From an uncultured Flavobacteriaceae bacterium (GTDB taxonomy: Bacteria; Bacteroidota; Bacteroidia; Flavobacteriales; Flavobacteriaceae): 64,000 nt of DNA. How positions within the stretch are numbered: position 1 is the first letter of the stretch; each line of letters opens with the position of its first letter. Positions 17,817 through 27,928 of the stretch are shown here, in pieces. Both the position numbers and the translations under genes were made by a program. The stretch spans positions 62,001 to 126,000 of the forward strand of contig CANLVG010000007.1 of assembly GCA_947494565.1 (NCBI GenBank), in the 5' to 3' direction. The notes below the pieces were generated by a model, which did not search any database, was not told where the DNA came from, and saw only the letters and a program-made list of their open reading frames with translations.

Positions 17817-20800
17817 ATGAATCCTCATAAGCATAGCATAATTACGGGAAACGAGGCCGCCGCGACAATCGCTTATAAAACCAATGAGGTCTGCGCCATT
17901 TATCCTATAACACCATCTTCTGAAATGTCGGAACTGGTAGCGGAGTGGAGTGCGACCCAACAAAAAAACATTCTCGGTTCTATCCCCACTGTTTTTGAAA
18001 TGCAAAGTGAGGCCGGAGTCGCCGGCGCGTTACATGGCGCCCTGCAAACAGGATCTTTGGCAACCACATTTACAGCCTCTCAAGGGCTTTTGTTGATGAT
18101 ACCCAATATGTACAAGATTGCCGGTGAGCTTACACCTAATGTCATTCACGTGGCGACGCGTTCTGTTGCTACCCACGCCTTATCCGTTTTTGGAGACCAT
18201 AGCGATATCATGGCGGCGCGCAGTACCGGTTACGCTTTTCTTGGTGGCGCATCGGTACAGGAAGCGCTCGATTTTGCTTTGATTGCCCAGGCGGCGACCT
18301 TGGAATCGCGTATTCCTTTTGTGCATTTTTTTGACGGATTTAGAACTTCTCATGAAACGGCAAAAATCGAATGCATCTCTGATGCTAGTCTTCGCGAAAT
18401 GATGGATCAAGATTTGATCATCGAACACCGAAATCGAGGACTGAACCCGAATGCGCCGGTCTTGCGTGGAACATCTCAAGGTCCTGATGTATTCTTTCAG
18501 GGTCGCGAAGCAGTGAATTCCTATTATAATGCTTGTCCGGATATCGTTCAAAATCAAATGGACAAGTTTGCAAAATTGACCGGCCGACACTACCGACTAT
18601 TCGACTACGTCGGTCACCCAGAAGCGGAACAAGTGATCATTGCCATGGGTTCCGCCACGGAAACTATTCAAGAAACCGTAGAGCATCTCAATGCCAACGG
18701 AGAAAAAGTCGGACTGATCAAAGTCCGTTTGTTTCGGCCTTTTAGTACAAAACATCTATTGGAGGCATTGCCTAAAACATGTAAATCGATAGCCGTTTTG
18801 GATCGCACCAAAGAACCGGGTAGTGCCGGTGAACCGCTATATCTGGATGTCGTACAATCGCTAATGTCAGTAACGGATACCTACGCCACACTTCCTAAAA
18901 TAGTGGGTGGCCGTTATGGACTTTCTTCCAAAGAGTTGAACCCCAGTATGGTCAAGGCCTTGGTCGATCATTTAAAACAAGAACATCCGAAACACAGTTT
19001 CACGATGGGAATAAACGATGATGTGACCCATCTGAGTATACCCTATACTGATGACATTCAGCTACAGGGTGAAAACTTTCAGGCGTTGTTTTATGAAACC
19101 AAATCGGAAGCTTCATGTACCAGTTTCAATGCACTACTGCAAATCATCGGAGCGGAAAAGCAGATCCAGGGCTATACAGAAATCGATTATAAAAAATCGG
19201 TATCTCGTAGTGTGTCCCATCTACGGATGGCTGATTCGCCCATCAAAGCACCTTATTTGATTTCGAATGCTGATTTCGTTGGATGTGATTCCGTAGGGTT
19301 TTTGGAAAAAGATACGGTCTTGAAACGCCTAAAGGACAATGGAGTATTGTTGATACATACTGCTTTGAACACTACGGAATTTTGGAAGGGTATATCCTTG
19401 GAAAAGCGGAAAGAAATTCAAGATAGAAACATTTCATTGCACTGTATCGATTTGAATACCATCAGCAAAAACTGCGTTTTGGGCGCTAGTAAAGTGTCAG
19501 GTTTTCATACTTGTGTTCTACCATTGAACGGTGATTTGTGTGATGAAAAAACAGCTGCGCAATTACAAGACTATATTTTAAAGGTCGATACGTCATGTAA
19601 TTTCAGTACGGAACAAGCATCGAATTTTGATGTCGAATTTGCCGATTCCTTTTTGGGAAGATTGATGGAGGGAAGAGGGGAAGAGCTTCCTGTGGGGGTA
19701 TTTCCCGTTGATGGAACTTACGAAACGGATACGGCGAAATTCAATAATCGAAATTCGTGGGATGCCCTTCCGGAATGGGATGCCGATTTGTGTACGCAAT
19801 GTGGCGCATGCAGTATGGCATGCCCGCAAGGGGCCATTCGCATGAAAGTGTATGACGATTCTTATGTACAGCAGGCTCCTGAGGGATTTCGATCGGTCAA
19901 GTGGATTGAGGAAGATGGGCAAAGCGATTTGTTGAATTATACGATACAGGTAAACCCTGAGCAATGTACGAGCTGTAACAATTGTCTGGATGCCTGTCCG
20001 GCAAAAGCGTTAACGCTTCAAGACAAGGGTTTAAAGTTCAAGAAGGCGCAAGAAAACTGGACGCATTTTGATAGCATTCCGGAATTTGATAGAACCAAAT
20101 TAAATACGACCAAAGTAAGTCAGCAGCAGCTGCAAGAACCGCTGTTCAAATATTCGATCGGTGTTGATGGATGTGGCGAAGCGCCTTACTTAAAGCTGAT
20201 TTCCCAATTATTCGGCGATCGAATGTTAGTTGCAAACGCTACTGGTGCCAGTTCCATTTTCGGCGGGGCACTCCCAACAACGCCCTGGGCAAAAAATGAC
20301 AAGGGCAGGGGGCCGGCTTGGTCGAATTCCCTTTTCGAAGACAATGCGGAATTCGGTTTGGGGTATCGACTGTCTTTAGACCAACAAGCACAGCAAGCAC
20401 GAATGTTGTTGCAAAGCTTAGTGTCCGATTTTGATTTGGCACATGATATTTTGACGGCGGAGCAAAACACCGAAAGACAAATTCAAGAACAACGAAAACG
20501 AGTAGAACAGTTAAAGGCCCACTTAACCACTGTCGCCAAGACTGAAGCGCAACAACTTTTGGGTATTGCCGACAGTCTGGTGAAGCAGAGTGTATGGATC
20601 GTGGGAGGCGACGGTTGGGCCTACGATATAGGTTATGGCGGATTGGATCATGTGGCGGCGTCCGGGAAGAATGTAAACATTTTGGTATTGGATAACGAAG
20701 TCTATTCGAATACCGGCGGACAAATGTCAAAAGCCACCCCCTATGGGGCTTCCGCTAAATTCGCTACCAACGGAAAGCAACGGCAAAAGAAAGACCTGGG

Positions 20801-21236
20801 GCGTTTGATGCTGTCGTATGATGCTATCTATGTCGCTCAAATTGCGATAGGAGCTGATCAAGAACAGACGTTAAAAGCGATTCAAGAAGCAGAAAGTTTT
20901 GACGGGCCATCGATTATCATTGCCTACTGTCATAGTCCTGCTCATGGGATCGACATGAAAAATCCGAGCCAGTACCACAAAGCGGCTGTTGCTTCCGGAC
21001 AGTGGTTGTTGTATCGAAATGATCCTAGAAGAATAGCGAATCCTTTTCAATTGGATTCAAAAGCTCCCGATATTCCTATTCAGGAGTATTTAAAACTCGA
21101 GGGGCGATTTGCAAAAATGGTCAAAGAAAATGGGGCATTGTTGGAGTCCAAAATAGCGTCTATTCAAAAGAGTATCGATAAAAAATATGAACTGTTCGCG
21201 ACAATGGCTTCACAAGAAGAAGCTGCCTTGGTCTAA
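17817..21236 (+). CDS. pyruvate:ferredoxin oxidoreductase-like protein lacking proximal-cluster cysteines
   Basis: 1139 residues, single-chain PFOR layout. Domain I has YPITPSS and RSVATHALSVFGDHSD, holding the substrate Thr and Arg. The TPP domain has GDGWAYDIGYGG and DNEVYSNTGGQ. Two ferredoxin clusters are complete: CTQCGACSMAC from residue 659 and CTSCNNCLDAC from residue 717. The ligands of the proximal cluster are mostly missing: the normal ACAGCGETPY reads GVDGCGEAPY (Val783, Cys786), ATGCSS reads ATGASS (Ala811), and the late Cys is Ser1040 (AYCHSPAHG), with a Cys two residues earlier. Electron flow from TPP must differ from standard PFOR, or the enzyme does another 2-oxoacid reaction. 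Annotation pipelines would call it nifJ. Confidence 0.88.
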   Translation: MNPHKHSIITGNEAAATIAYKTNEVCAIYPITPSSEMSELVAEWSATQQKNILGSIPTVFEMQSEAGVAGALHGALQTGSLATTFTASQGLLLMIPNMYKIAGELTPNVIHVATRSVATHALSVFGDHSDIMAARSTGYAFLGGASVQEALDFALIAQAATLESRIPFVHFFDGFRTSHETAKIECISDASLREMMDQDLIIEHRNRGLNPNAPVLRGTSQGPDVFFQGREAVNSYYNACPDIVQNQMDKFAKLTGRHYRLFDYVGHPEAEQVIIAMGSATETIQETVEHLNANGEKVGLIKVRLFRPFSTKHLLEALPKTCKSIAVLDRTKEPGSAGEPLYLDVVQSLMSVTDTYATLPKIVGGRYGLSSKELNPSMVKALVDHLKQEHPKHSFTMGINDDVTHLSIPYTDDIQLQGENFQALFYETKSEASCTSFNALLQIIGAEKQIQGYTEIDYKKSVSRSVSHLRMADSPIKAPYLISNADFVGCDSVGFLEKDTVLKRLKDNGVLLIHTALNTTEFWKGISLEKRKEIQDRNISLHCIDLNTISKNCVLGASKVSGFHTCVLPLNGDLCDEKTAAQLQDYILKVDTSCNFSTEQASNFDVEFADSFLGRLMEGRGEELPVGVFPVDGTYETDTAKFNNRNSWDALPEWDADLCTQCGACSMACPQGAIRMKVYDDSYVQQAPEGFRSVKWIEEDGQSDLLNYTIQVNPEQCTSCNNCLDACPAKALTLQDKGLKFKKAQENWTHFDSIPEFDRTKLNTTKVSQQQLQEPLFKYSIGVDGCGEAPYLKLISQLFGDRMLVANATGASSIFGGALPTTPWAKNDKGRGPAWSNSLFEDNAEFGLGYRLSLDQQAQQARMLLQSLVSDFDLAHDILTAEQNTERQIQEQRKRVEQLKAHLTTVAKTEAQQLLGIADSLVKQSVWIVGGDGWAYDIGYGGLDHVAASGKNVNILVLDNEVYSNTGGQMSKATPYGASAKFATNGKQRQKKDLGRLMLSYDAIYVAQIAIGADQEQTLKAIQEAESFDGPSIIIAYCHSPAHGIDMKNPSQYHKAAVASGQWLLYRNDPRRIANPFQLDSKAPDIPIQEYLKLEGRFAKMVKENGALLESKIASIQKSIDKKYELFATMASQEEAALV

Positions 21237-21240
21237 AACC

Positions 21241-24200
21241 TTATTTCTCATGCATGGTGTTTACGATTTCCCAATCTTTCGGAACTCCTGAAACTATATA
21301 CTCGGCAGCCTTGGTCATAAAATATTTCGAGACCTTGTCTTTTGGGTTTTTGGTCAGCACCTTATCAAAAATTGCGGAAGCTTTCGGAAATTGATTGTTG
21401 AAATAGTAGTGCAATCCTTTTTCAAACTCCTTTAGAGTTTTTCTCTTGAGTTTGACCACCTCAGGGTCATCCCCATCAAAGCATTCGTAAATACCGATAA
21501 TGTTGTCTTTTCCTTTGACCTGTACTTTCCCCAAATACCTAAAATGATAATCCCCCTTGTTCTTAATAGTTGCAAGACTATCTTCACTGATAATAATATT
21601 CGCACCATAATGTTTGGTCACACCCTCCATTCGCGAAGCAGTGTTCACGGTATCGGCTATGATGGCTGTGTCGTTTCTACTTTCATCACCGATGATACCC
21701 ATTACCAAAGGCCCGGTATGGAGGCCCATTCCTACCGAAATAGGAACATTGCCATCACTGATTCGTCTCATATTATATTCTTGAAGGGATTGTTGCATGT
21801 CGATACTTGCCTGTAGCGCATGCTCCGCTTCATGCGGGAAAAGTGCCATAATACCATCCCCCAAATATTGATTGACAAAACCTTTGTTGTTTTGAATTAC
21901 GGGTCCCATTTTACCCACATAAGAATTAACGAATTTAAAATTCTGTTTCGGAGTCATGCCTTCCGCAAGGGTGGTATATTCGCGAATATCGGTAAAAACT
22001 ACGGTCACGTCCTTTTCAACATGATCGCCCAATAGTACATCTGTAATGGTTTCCCTTCCGACGGACTTTATGAATTCCGTAGGGACAAATTTACTTGTGG
22101 CCTTATGAATTCCATTCATATCTAAATGGGCTTTGAGCCGCGCCAACAGTTCATTTTTTGAAAAAGGTTTGGTCAGGTAATCGTTTGCCCCAACATTGAA
22201 ACCGGCTACCAGATCTCGTACCCGATTTTTTGCCGTGAGCAATACGATAGGCAGCTCACTGGAAACGTATTTTTTTCGAATCTCTTCGCAAACCTCATAA
22301 CCCGACATGCCGGGCATCATGACATCCAATAGAACGATACTGAAATCTTCTCCCTTTTCTATGATTTTGAGCGCTTCATCCCCGTTTTTAGCACTGATCG
22401 TACTATAACCACCAATGGCCAAATGGTTTTCAAGCACACGCCGATTGATGGGTTCATCATCGACGATAAGAACCTTGGCGAGGCCTTTTTGCTTTTGTAC
22501 AGAGACATCGGATGATGTTGTACTTTCATCGGTTTCTACACGTAATTGGGGAATTTCCTCATGTTCTAGAATTTCCCCCAGCAACATATCTTTGCGTGTT
22601 TTATCACTTATGGGAAGTGTAAACGTAAACATCGAACCTTTACTAACTTCCGAATCAACTTGAATGGTTCCCCCATGAAGCGCTATCAACTGCTTTGTTA
22701 CCGAGAGTCCGAGTCCGGTCCCGCCATATTCACGTTGTGTAGAACCATCGCCCTGCTCAAAGGATTTAAAAATGTCTTGAAATTTATCTTTTGGTATGCC
22801 GATCCCGGTATCGGAAACAGAAATCGAGAGCATTTTGTCTTTTTCGCTGGCTGTGATTTCGACGGTACCTTTTTCGGTAAATTTAATCGCATTGCCAACG
22901 AGATTATGTAAAATCTGTTGGACACGATTTTCGTCCGCTTCAACCAAGGCAATTTCCTTGGGTACGGTGTTGAGAAGCTTCAGGTTCATGCCTTCTATCA
23001 AGGGCTGCGAGAGCTTCAGTACAACGTCTGCAATCGAATGTATATCCACCGGTCGTGTAGCGAGCTCCAAATCGTGGTTTCTCAATTTCGAAAAATCCAA
23101 AATATCATTGACCAAATGGGATAAACGTTTACCACTATTGGTTATCATATCTAGATTTTCAATGGCTTTTAAGGGCAAGTTTCCTGCAACTCCGTCTTTT
23201 AAGGATTCCGAAAGTCCGATAATACCACTCAAAGGAGTGCGGAGTTCATGGGAGGTATTGGCGAGGAATTGATCTTTAAGTGCATCGACTTGTTTTAAGC
23301 GGGCGACAAGATTTCTTTCTTGCTCTAATTTCTTGTTTTTCTGCTTGTTTTTCCAATAAAAACCACCAAAAAGTAAAAGGGCAAAACTTCCGAACAAAGC
23401 TAAATAGAGGGTAGTGCGTTGTTTACTGAGGTTCTTTTCAAACAATAACTCTTGCTCAGCTTTTTGTTTGGTAAATGCGATACTGTCGGATAACTGTTGC
23501 TTATCGAATTGGTATTGCATTTCTTGCCTGGTAATCTCCTGTATTTTCTCTTGGTTTATCAATGAATCCTGAGTGGTAGTGGCAAGCTTAAAATACTCCA
23601 GTGATTTTTGCATATCCCTTAACCCTTCCCAAGCGCTGCTCAAGCACTCGTATGATTCCTTTTGAACGAGTAGGGCTCCTGTTTTTTTTGATAGTTCAAG
23701 TGCTTTCTCGGCATCCTTGATTGCCAATCGAAAGTCTTTTTGCGCTAAGAAAGTTTTTGCCCTGTAACTGTAGACGGCCGGTAGCCCCTCGCTATCGCCT
23801 ATTTCTTCTTTGATTTGGACACTTTTGTTAAGGTAATCCAACGCTTTTGCGTATTCCCCTTGTTGGCTATAGGCCCCTCCTATATTACTATATGCCCTAC
23901 TAAAAGACTTTTTATCATTTACCTCTTCCGCTATTTGTGCACTTTTTAATAAGTTTTCTAAGGCGAGTTCATGGTTTTTTAGATTCGTATAGATAAGTCC
24001 AATATTGTTATAGGATGCCGGCAAAGCTCTTTTGTTCCCTAATTCCTTCTTTATTTTTAAGCTATATTGGTAATATTCCAATGCTTTTTCATTTTTCCTT
24101 TGATCAGAGTATACATTGCCCAAATTATTGGTGACCCGTGCAAGCCCTGGTTTATCATTTAGTTCTTCAGAAATTTTCAGACCGGCCAATAGATTTTCCA

Positions 24201-24624
24201 ATGCTTGGGTATAGTTTCCGAGCTCGTAGTAAATAGTTCCTATATTACTGTAGGATGTGGCGGTGGCTTTCCGGTCCTCCAACAGTATATTTATTTCGTG
24301 GGTTTGTTGAAAGTATTTTAAGGCCTTCCTGAATTCTCCTGCCACTGCATAGGCTCTCCCAATAAGATTTAAGGAGGTAGCTTTCCAATCCTGGTTTTTT
24401 TGCTCCAAGGAGAACTCTAGTAGTTGTTGCCCGGTGGCCCTTGCAGTATCAAGGTTCTGCCTAAATTGAAGTAAATACAGATCAAGTCCTGCTTTGAAAC
24501 GAATGGAATCGATTTGGGTAGGGCTTTCCCAAACCAGTTTTAAGCTATCTATTTTGTCGGTTTGGGCGTTCACGAACTGGCACGTCAAAATAACCCAAAG
24601 AAATGTGAGTAGTACTTTTTTCAT
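21241..24624 (-). CDS. TPR / histidine kinase / receiver / class III nucleotide cyclase sensor
   Basis: 1127 residues. Signal peptide (FLWVILTCQFVNAQ); about seven periplasmic TPR repeats (60-350); one membrane helix (about 405-425, LALFGSFALLLFGGFYW); HisKA with His near 459 (SHELRTPLSG); HATPase (NLVGNAIKFTEKG, DTGIGIP, GTGLGLS); receiver with Asp near 765 (LLDVMMPGMSG); class III cyclase with metal Asp in FTDIREYT and YLGDGIM and transition-state Asn/Arg in VNTASRME; a short C-terminal tail. The purine-selecting Lys (usually VDKF) is Gln here (VNQYLGD), so ATP versus GTP is open. It ends 4 bp from the convergent PFOR gene. The nearest cNMP receptor is the sigma-54 activator 4.4 kb away. 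Confidence 0.9.
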   Translation of the reverse strand: MKKVLLTFLWVILTCQFVNAQTDKIDSLKLVWESPTQIDSIRFKAGLDLYLLQFRQNLDTARATGQQLLEFSLEQKNQDWKATSLNLIGRAYAVAGEFRKALKYFQQTHEINILLEDRKATATSYSNIGTIYYELGNYTQALENLLAGLKISEELNDKPGLARVTNNLGNVYSDQRKNEKALEYYQYSLKIKKELGNKRALPASYNNIGLIYTNLKNHELALENLLKSAQIAEEVNDKKSFSRAYSNIGGAYSQQGEYAKALDYLNKSVQIKEEIGDSEGLPAVYSYRAKTFLAQKDFRLAIKDAEKALELSKKTGALLVQKESYECLSSAWEGLRDMQKSLEYFKLATTTQDSLINQEKIQEITRQEMQYQFDKQQLSDSIAFTKQKAEQELLFEKNLSKQRTTLYLALFGSFALLLFGGFYWKNKQKNKKLEQERNLVARLKQVDALKDQFLANTSHELRTPLSGIIGLSESLKDGVAGNLPLKAIENLDMITNSGKRLSHLVNDILDFSKLRNHDLELATRPVDIHSIADVVLKLSQPLIEGMNLKLLNTVPKEIALVEADENRVQQILHNLVGNAIKFTEKGTVEITASEKDKMLSISVSDTGIGIPKDKFQDIFKSFEQGDGSTQREYGGTGLGLSVTKQLIALHGGTIQVDSEVSKGSMFTFTLPISDKTRKDMLLGEILEHEEIPQLRVETDESTTSSDVSVQKQKGLAKVLIVDDEPINRRVLENHLAIGGYSTISAKNGDEALKIIEKGEDFSIVLLDVMMPGMSGYEVCEEIRKKYVSSELPIVLLTAKNRVRDLVAGFNVGANDYLTKPFSKNELLARLKAHLDMNGIHKATSKFVPTEFIKSVGRETITDVLLGDHVEKDVTVVFTDIREYTTLAEGMTPKQNFKFVNSYVGKMGPVIQNNKGFVNQYLGDGIMALFPHEAEHALQASIDMQQSLQEYNMRRISDGNVPISVGMGLHTGPLVMGIIGDESRNDTAIIADTVNTASRMEGVTKHYGANIIISEDSLATIKNKGDYHFRYLGKVQVKGKDNIIGIYECFDGDDPEVVKLKRKTLKEFEKGLHYYFNNQFPKASAIFDKVLTKNPKDKVSKYFMTKAAEYIVSGVPKDWEIVNTMHEK

Positions 24625-24980
24625 GGTCTGAGCGGGAGAACAGTTGGTTTGTTGTTATCCTAAATGTAACGTTTAATGTTCTAAACACAAAAAAAGGCCT
24701 ACGGCATGATAGGTCGTCTTATGAATGAAATTTATGTTTCCAATAGCATCCTGATTGATATCAATGAAAATCTAATGGGAATATACCCGCTAGTAGGTAA
24801 AAAGACCATCTGTCAAATTTAGATGGTCTTTTGCGATGGGTAACTCGATATTCGAGATGTATACGGGAATGCCGTCAAACAAGCATCGATATGGTAAATC
24901 TGGCTTTCCTCGGATGCCTTCTGAGCCCACCTTTATCGGCAGGCCGGCTTGATCTGAGGTTATTTGCGGGTTGTCTAAAA
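24625..24980. other. intergenic with a bidirectional terminator
   Basis: Upstream region of the cyclase sensor plus the end of the TPR lipoprotein transcript. It contains the terminator at 24800-24832 and no gene. Confidence 0.55.
24800..24832 (-). terminator. bidirectional rho-independent terminator
   Basis: AAAAGACCATCT / AGATGGTCTTTT, a perfect 12-bp stem with loop GTCAAATTT. A and T runs on both sides fit termination in either direction; it most likely ends the TPR lipoprotein transcript. Confidence 0.75.
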
Positions 24981-25847
24981 CTAGTTCCCCTGAATGGAGT
25001 CTAGTTTCGCGCTTACAATTTTAGAAATTTCCTTTAGCATTTCACTATTCTTATACAGTTCACCATAGGTGCTCACCGTTTCGATATAGTCCAAGGTTTT
25101 TTGGTAAATTCCGTTTCTATTGTAAACCATAGCTGCATATTCGGCGTAATAAAAATCATTCTTGGCATTAGCTCCATATTGTATGGCCTTTTCCAGATAC
25201 TCCAATGCTTTTTTATAGTCTTTCTTCGAGTAATACATGACAGACATGAACTCATATCCTTTCGGTAAATTAGGGATGAGCTCCGTACTTTTTTTGTAGC
25301 ATTCCAAAGCCTTGTCAAACTCGCTGTTGTAATAATAGGCCATACCTAAAGACCAGATGGCCGCTGCACTATCCGGATACATATTCACTACTTTTTGAAA
25401 ATACTCTTGCGCCTTGAGATAGTCTTCCTTTACCAATAAGTAGTACTCCGCTTGCATAATATCACGTTCTGATTTTAATCTTGATTTTTTGGAAAGCTCA
25501 TAAGCTTGAGTAACCTTTTCTTTATATTTTTCAGGGTCTTGCTCATAAAATCCTCCCATTAAAAAACCACTTGGATAAGAAGGGTCTAATTTCATTACTT
25601 GCGCTGCCTTTTCTTCAAATTCATCCTTATCACCATAGAAAAAGAAGTTTTTTTCCAAGTCATTAAAAAGCTGATGTACTTCAGGTACTTTGGAATCTAC
25701 AGCAAGGGTAAACCCATGGGTATTCAAATCTTTTGGCGCATATTTTTCTACAAATTCGTCTTCTAGTTGACGTTCTGTTTTCTGTGATTGGCAACTCTCT
25801 AAATTAGAAACAATGCATAGGGCAATCAAATAGGTTATACTTTTCAT
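24981..25847 (-). CDS. TPR-repeat lipoprotein
   Basis: 288 residues. The lipoprotein signal ends at SNLESC-QSQ. The mature part has about five TPR units, e.g. AAAIWSLGMAYYYNSEFDKA and GYEFMSVMYYSKKDYKKA. No enzymatic domain, so probably a periplasmic scaffold. It lies downstream of the LytS/LytR-type pair on the same strand, separated by about 125 bp, and may be controlled by it. Confidence 0.75.
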   Translation of the reverse strand: MKSITYLIALCIVSNLESCQSQKTERQLEDEFVEKYAPKDLNTHGFTLAVDSKVPEVHQLFNDLEKNFFFYGDKDEFEEKAAQVMKLDPSYPSGFLMGGFYEQDPEKYKEKVTQAYELSKKSRLKSERDIMQAEYYLLVKEDYLKAQEYFQKVVNMYPDSAAAIWSLGMAYYYNSEFDKALECYKKSTELIPNLPKGYEFMSVMYYSKKDYKKALEYLEKAIQYGANAKNDFYYAEYAAMVYNRNGIYQKTLDYIETVSTYGELYKNSEMLKEISKIVSAKLDSIQGN

Positions 25848-25973
25848 AGGGATATCGTTTAGTTTAAAAATCTAAAGTATATCGTATGAGTACACCTTTT
25901 TTTGAAAGTAGAGTTAGGTCGCACAACTGTTGACGAAGAAGGCGAAAGTGTCGCTGTTTAAAACGTGTAGTTT

Positions 25974-26675
25974 TTACAAGAAGGGTAGCTTTTGAATCAC
26001 CTCTTTGGCGTAGCTAGTACCAATTGGAATTTCAATCGTTCCGATTTCGATATCTTTTTGGGTATACGCGGTGATTTTTTCCAATGCTATAATGTAGGAT
26101 CGATGTGTTCTTAAAAAGAGATGTTCAGGAAGTTGTTCGGTTATTTTACCAATATTGCTCTTCACCACAATCCTAGTATTTGTGGTGTGTATTCTAACAT
26201 AGTCTTTTAAACTTTCGACATATAGAATTTCATTAAAAATGATTTTAATTTGTTTCTTATTCACATTGACATAAAAGAATCGTTTCTCAATAGCTGCTCC
26301 TGGTTTGTTTTCGAATGTACGTTGTGTTCTTTCATAATACCGGTCTATGGCCTTGACAAAACGTTCAAAAGAAATAGGTTTTAAGAGGTAATCTACAATG
26401 TCTAGATCATACCCCTCTACGGCATATTCCCTATATGCCGTGGTAATGATAACCTTGGGTGGATTTTGCAATGTTTTTAAAAAATCCAAACCCTTTAAAA
26501 CCGGCATTTCAATGTCTAAAAATAACAGGTCTATCGTTTCGTTTTTAGTAATTTCAAAAGCTTCGATAGCGCTGTAACAGCATGCTACAATTTGAAAGGC
26601 ATCTAACTTTTTTATATAGTTCTCTAAAAGCGCAATAGCAGGTGATTCATCATCGACCAATACACATCTGACCAT
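25974..26675 (-). CDS. LytTR response regulator (LytR/AgrA type)
   Basis: 233 residues. Receiver domain (about 1-120) with the phospho-acceptor Asp in LLFLDIEMPVLKG and conserved Lys in LLKPISFERF. The LytTR DNA-binding domain (about 140-233) has ILYVESLKDYVRIH and FLRTHRSYIIAL. The start lies 1 bp from the kinase stop, so it is the partner of the histidine kinase immediately upstream. Targets are unknown; the TPR lipoprotein downstream is a candidate. Confidence 0.92.
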   Translation of the reverse strand: MVRCVLVDDESPAIALLENYIKKLDAFQIVACCYSAIEAFEITKNETIDLLFLDIEMPVLKGLDFLKTLQNPPKVIITTAYREYAVEGYDLDIVDYLLKPISFERFVKAIDRYYERTQRTFENKPGAAIEKRFFYVNVNKKQIKIIFNEILYVESLKDYVRIHTTNTRIVVKSNIGKITEQLPEHLFLRTHRSYIIALEKITAYTQKDIEIGTIEIPIGTSYAKEVIQKLPFL

Positions 26676-26676
26676 C

Positions 26677-27705
26677 TTAAGTTAGTTTTAAGTTTAATCG
26701 AAGAATGAAAGAAGTAGGCGCCTCCTGTAGTATGAGCTCATGTTTTTTTGAATAGATTAAATCCAATTGTCGTTTGATATTTATGAGACCTATACCTGTT
26801 TTATACGCGTCTGTTTTGTTATCGCTTTTGTCTTCGGTCTTTGTATTCCAAATACTAAAATCCAACTCCGAATTAAATTGCCTTAATTGAATTCTGATTT
26901 CCGGTTTTTGAATGCTTCCACTAACACCATGCTTAAAAGCATTTTCCACCATTGACAATAACAAGAGTGGTGAAATCTGAATGGTGTTTTTCGAGATTTC
27001 CTTATCAAAATCTATTTTTAATCGATTGCCGTATTTGATTTTTTCTAAGGAAATATAATTTTCTATGGTTTTTACCTCGGCTGCCAATGACACCTGTTTT
27101 TGCTGACTTTTGTATAGGATGTAATCTAAGATCCCCGATAGCTGTAGTACCATATTCGGTGCTTTAGGAGACTTCGTGATGACGTAGGAATAGAGATTAT
27201 TCAGCGTGTTGAACAAAAAATGGGGATTTAGCTGTGCTTTTAAATATTTCAGCTCGGTAGATACTTTTTCATTTTCTAAGGTGTACAGCTGCTCTCTTTC
27301 TTTTTGCTGTTCTCTATTCACTTTATGGAAATACATAATTAAACCAGGGAAATGAAAGGATAGCATGTAAAGTGGAAAATCTTCAAAACTTAATAACGGA
27401 TAAGGCCCGTCTACACAAAATTGATCTAAATAGTAATACCCCATTATACGAAATAGGACGACCAAAAACCCAATAGTAAAGGCCAAGGAGAGAGTGAACG
27501 CCATATACTTTTTTTGGTTCAAATACTTTGGTACCTGCCAATAATTAAAACTGTAGGCCGCTAGAATCAATAGGGGTAGCTTACATAAAGTAGTCTCGAT
27601 GTTAACAGTAAATGACTCCCGACTTGTAGATGACGAAATGTAGAAAAGAAAAAATATCACCCAGAAGAAAAAATGTCCTAACAGTTTTCTTTTATTAAGG
27701 TTCAT
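26677..27705 (-). CDS. sensor histidine kinase, LytS/YehU type
   Basis: 342 residues. Four hydrophobic segments in the first ~135 residues, then a coiled-coil linker (NREQQKEREQLYTLENEKV) and the His_kinase domain with His in LNPHFLFNTLNNLYSYV. The ATPase part has LLSMVENAFKHG and GIGLINIKRQLDLIY. The extracytoplasmic loops are short, so the signal is probably sensed in the membrane. It forms a two-gene unit with the LytTR regulator. Confidence 0.92.
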   Translation of the reverse strand: MNLNKRKLLGHFFFWVIFFLFYISSSTSRESFTVNIETTLCKLPLLILAAYSFNYWQVPKYLNQKKYMAFTLSLAFTIGFLVVLFRIMGYYYLDQFCVDGPYPLLSFEDFPLYMLSFHFPGLIMYFHKVNREQQKEREQLYTLENEKVSTELKYLKAQLNPHFLFNTLNNLYSYVITKSPKAPNMVLQLSGILDYILYKSQQKQVSLAAEVKTIENYISLEKIKYGNRLKIDFDKEISKNTIQISPLLLLSMVENAFKHGVSGSIQKPEIRIQLRQFNSELDFSIWNTKTEDKSDNKTDAYKTGIGLINIKRQLDLIYSKKHELILQEAPTSFILRLNLKLT

Positions 27706-27928
27706 AAGTTGCGTGCAATTAAAGTAGTGCCATTGCGAGGCATTTGTGTATGACTATATGGAAAGCATAGTAGCATTCTACTATATCGTACAAGAATGGG
27801 CAAATAGGCTGTGATAAAACGATTGCTATTCATCTTTTTTAATGTATTTAAGGGAAAAGAATAGCCGCGATCTACAAAACAATAATCAGATTCAGCATCT
27901 GCGTCACAAAATTAAGACAGGGCTTCTA

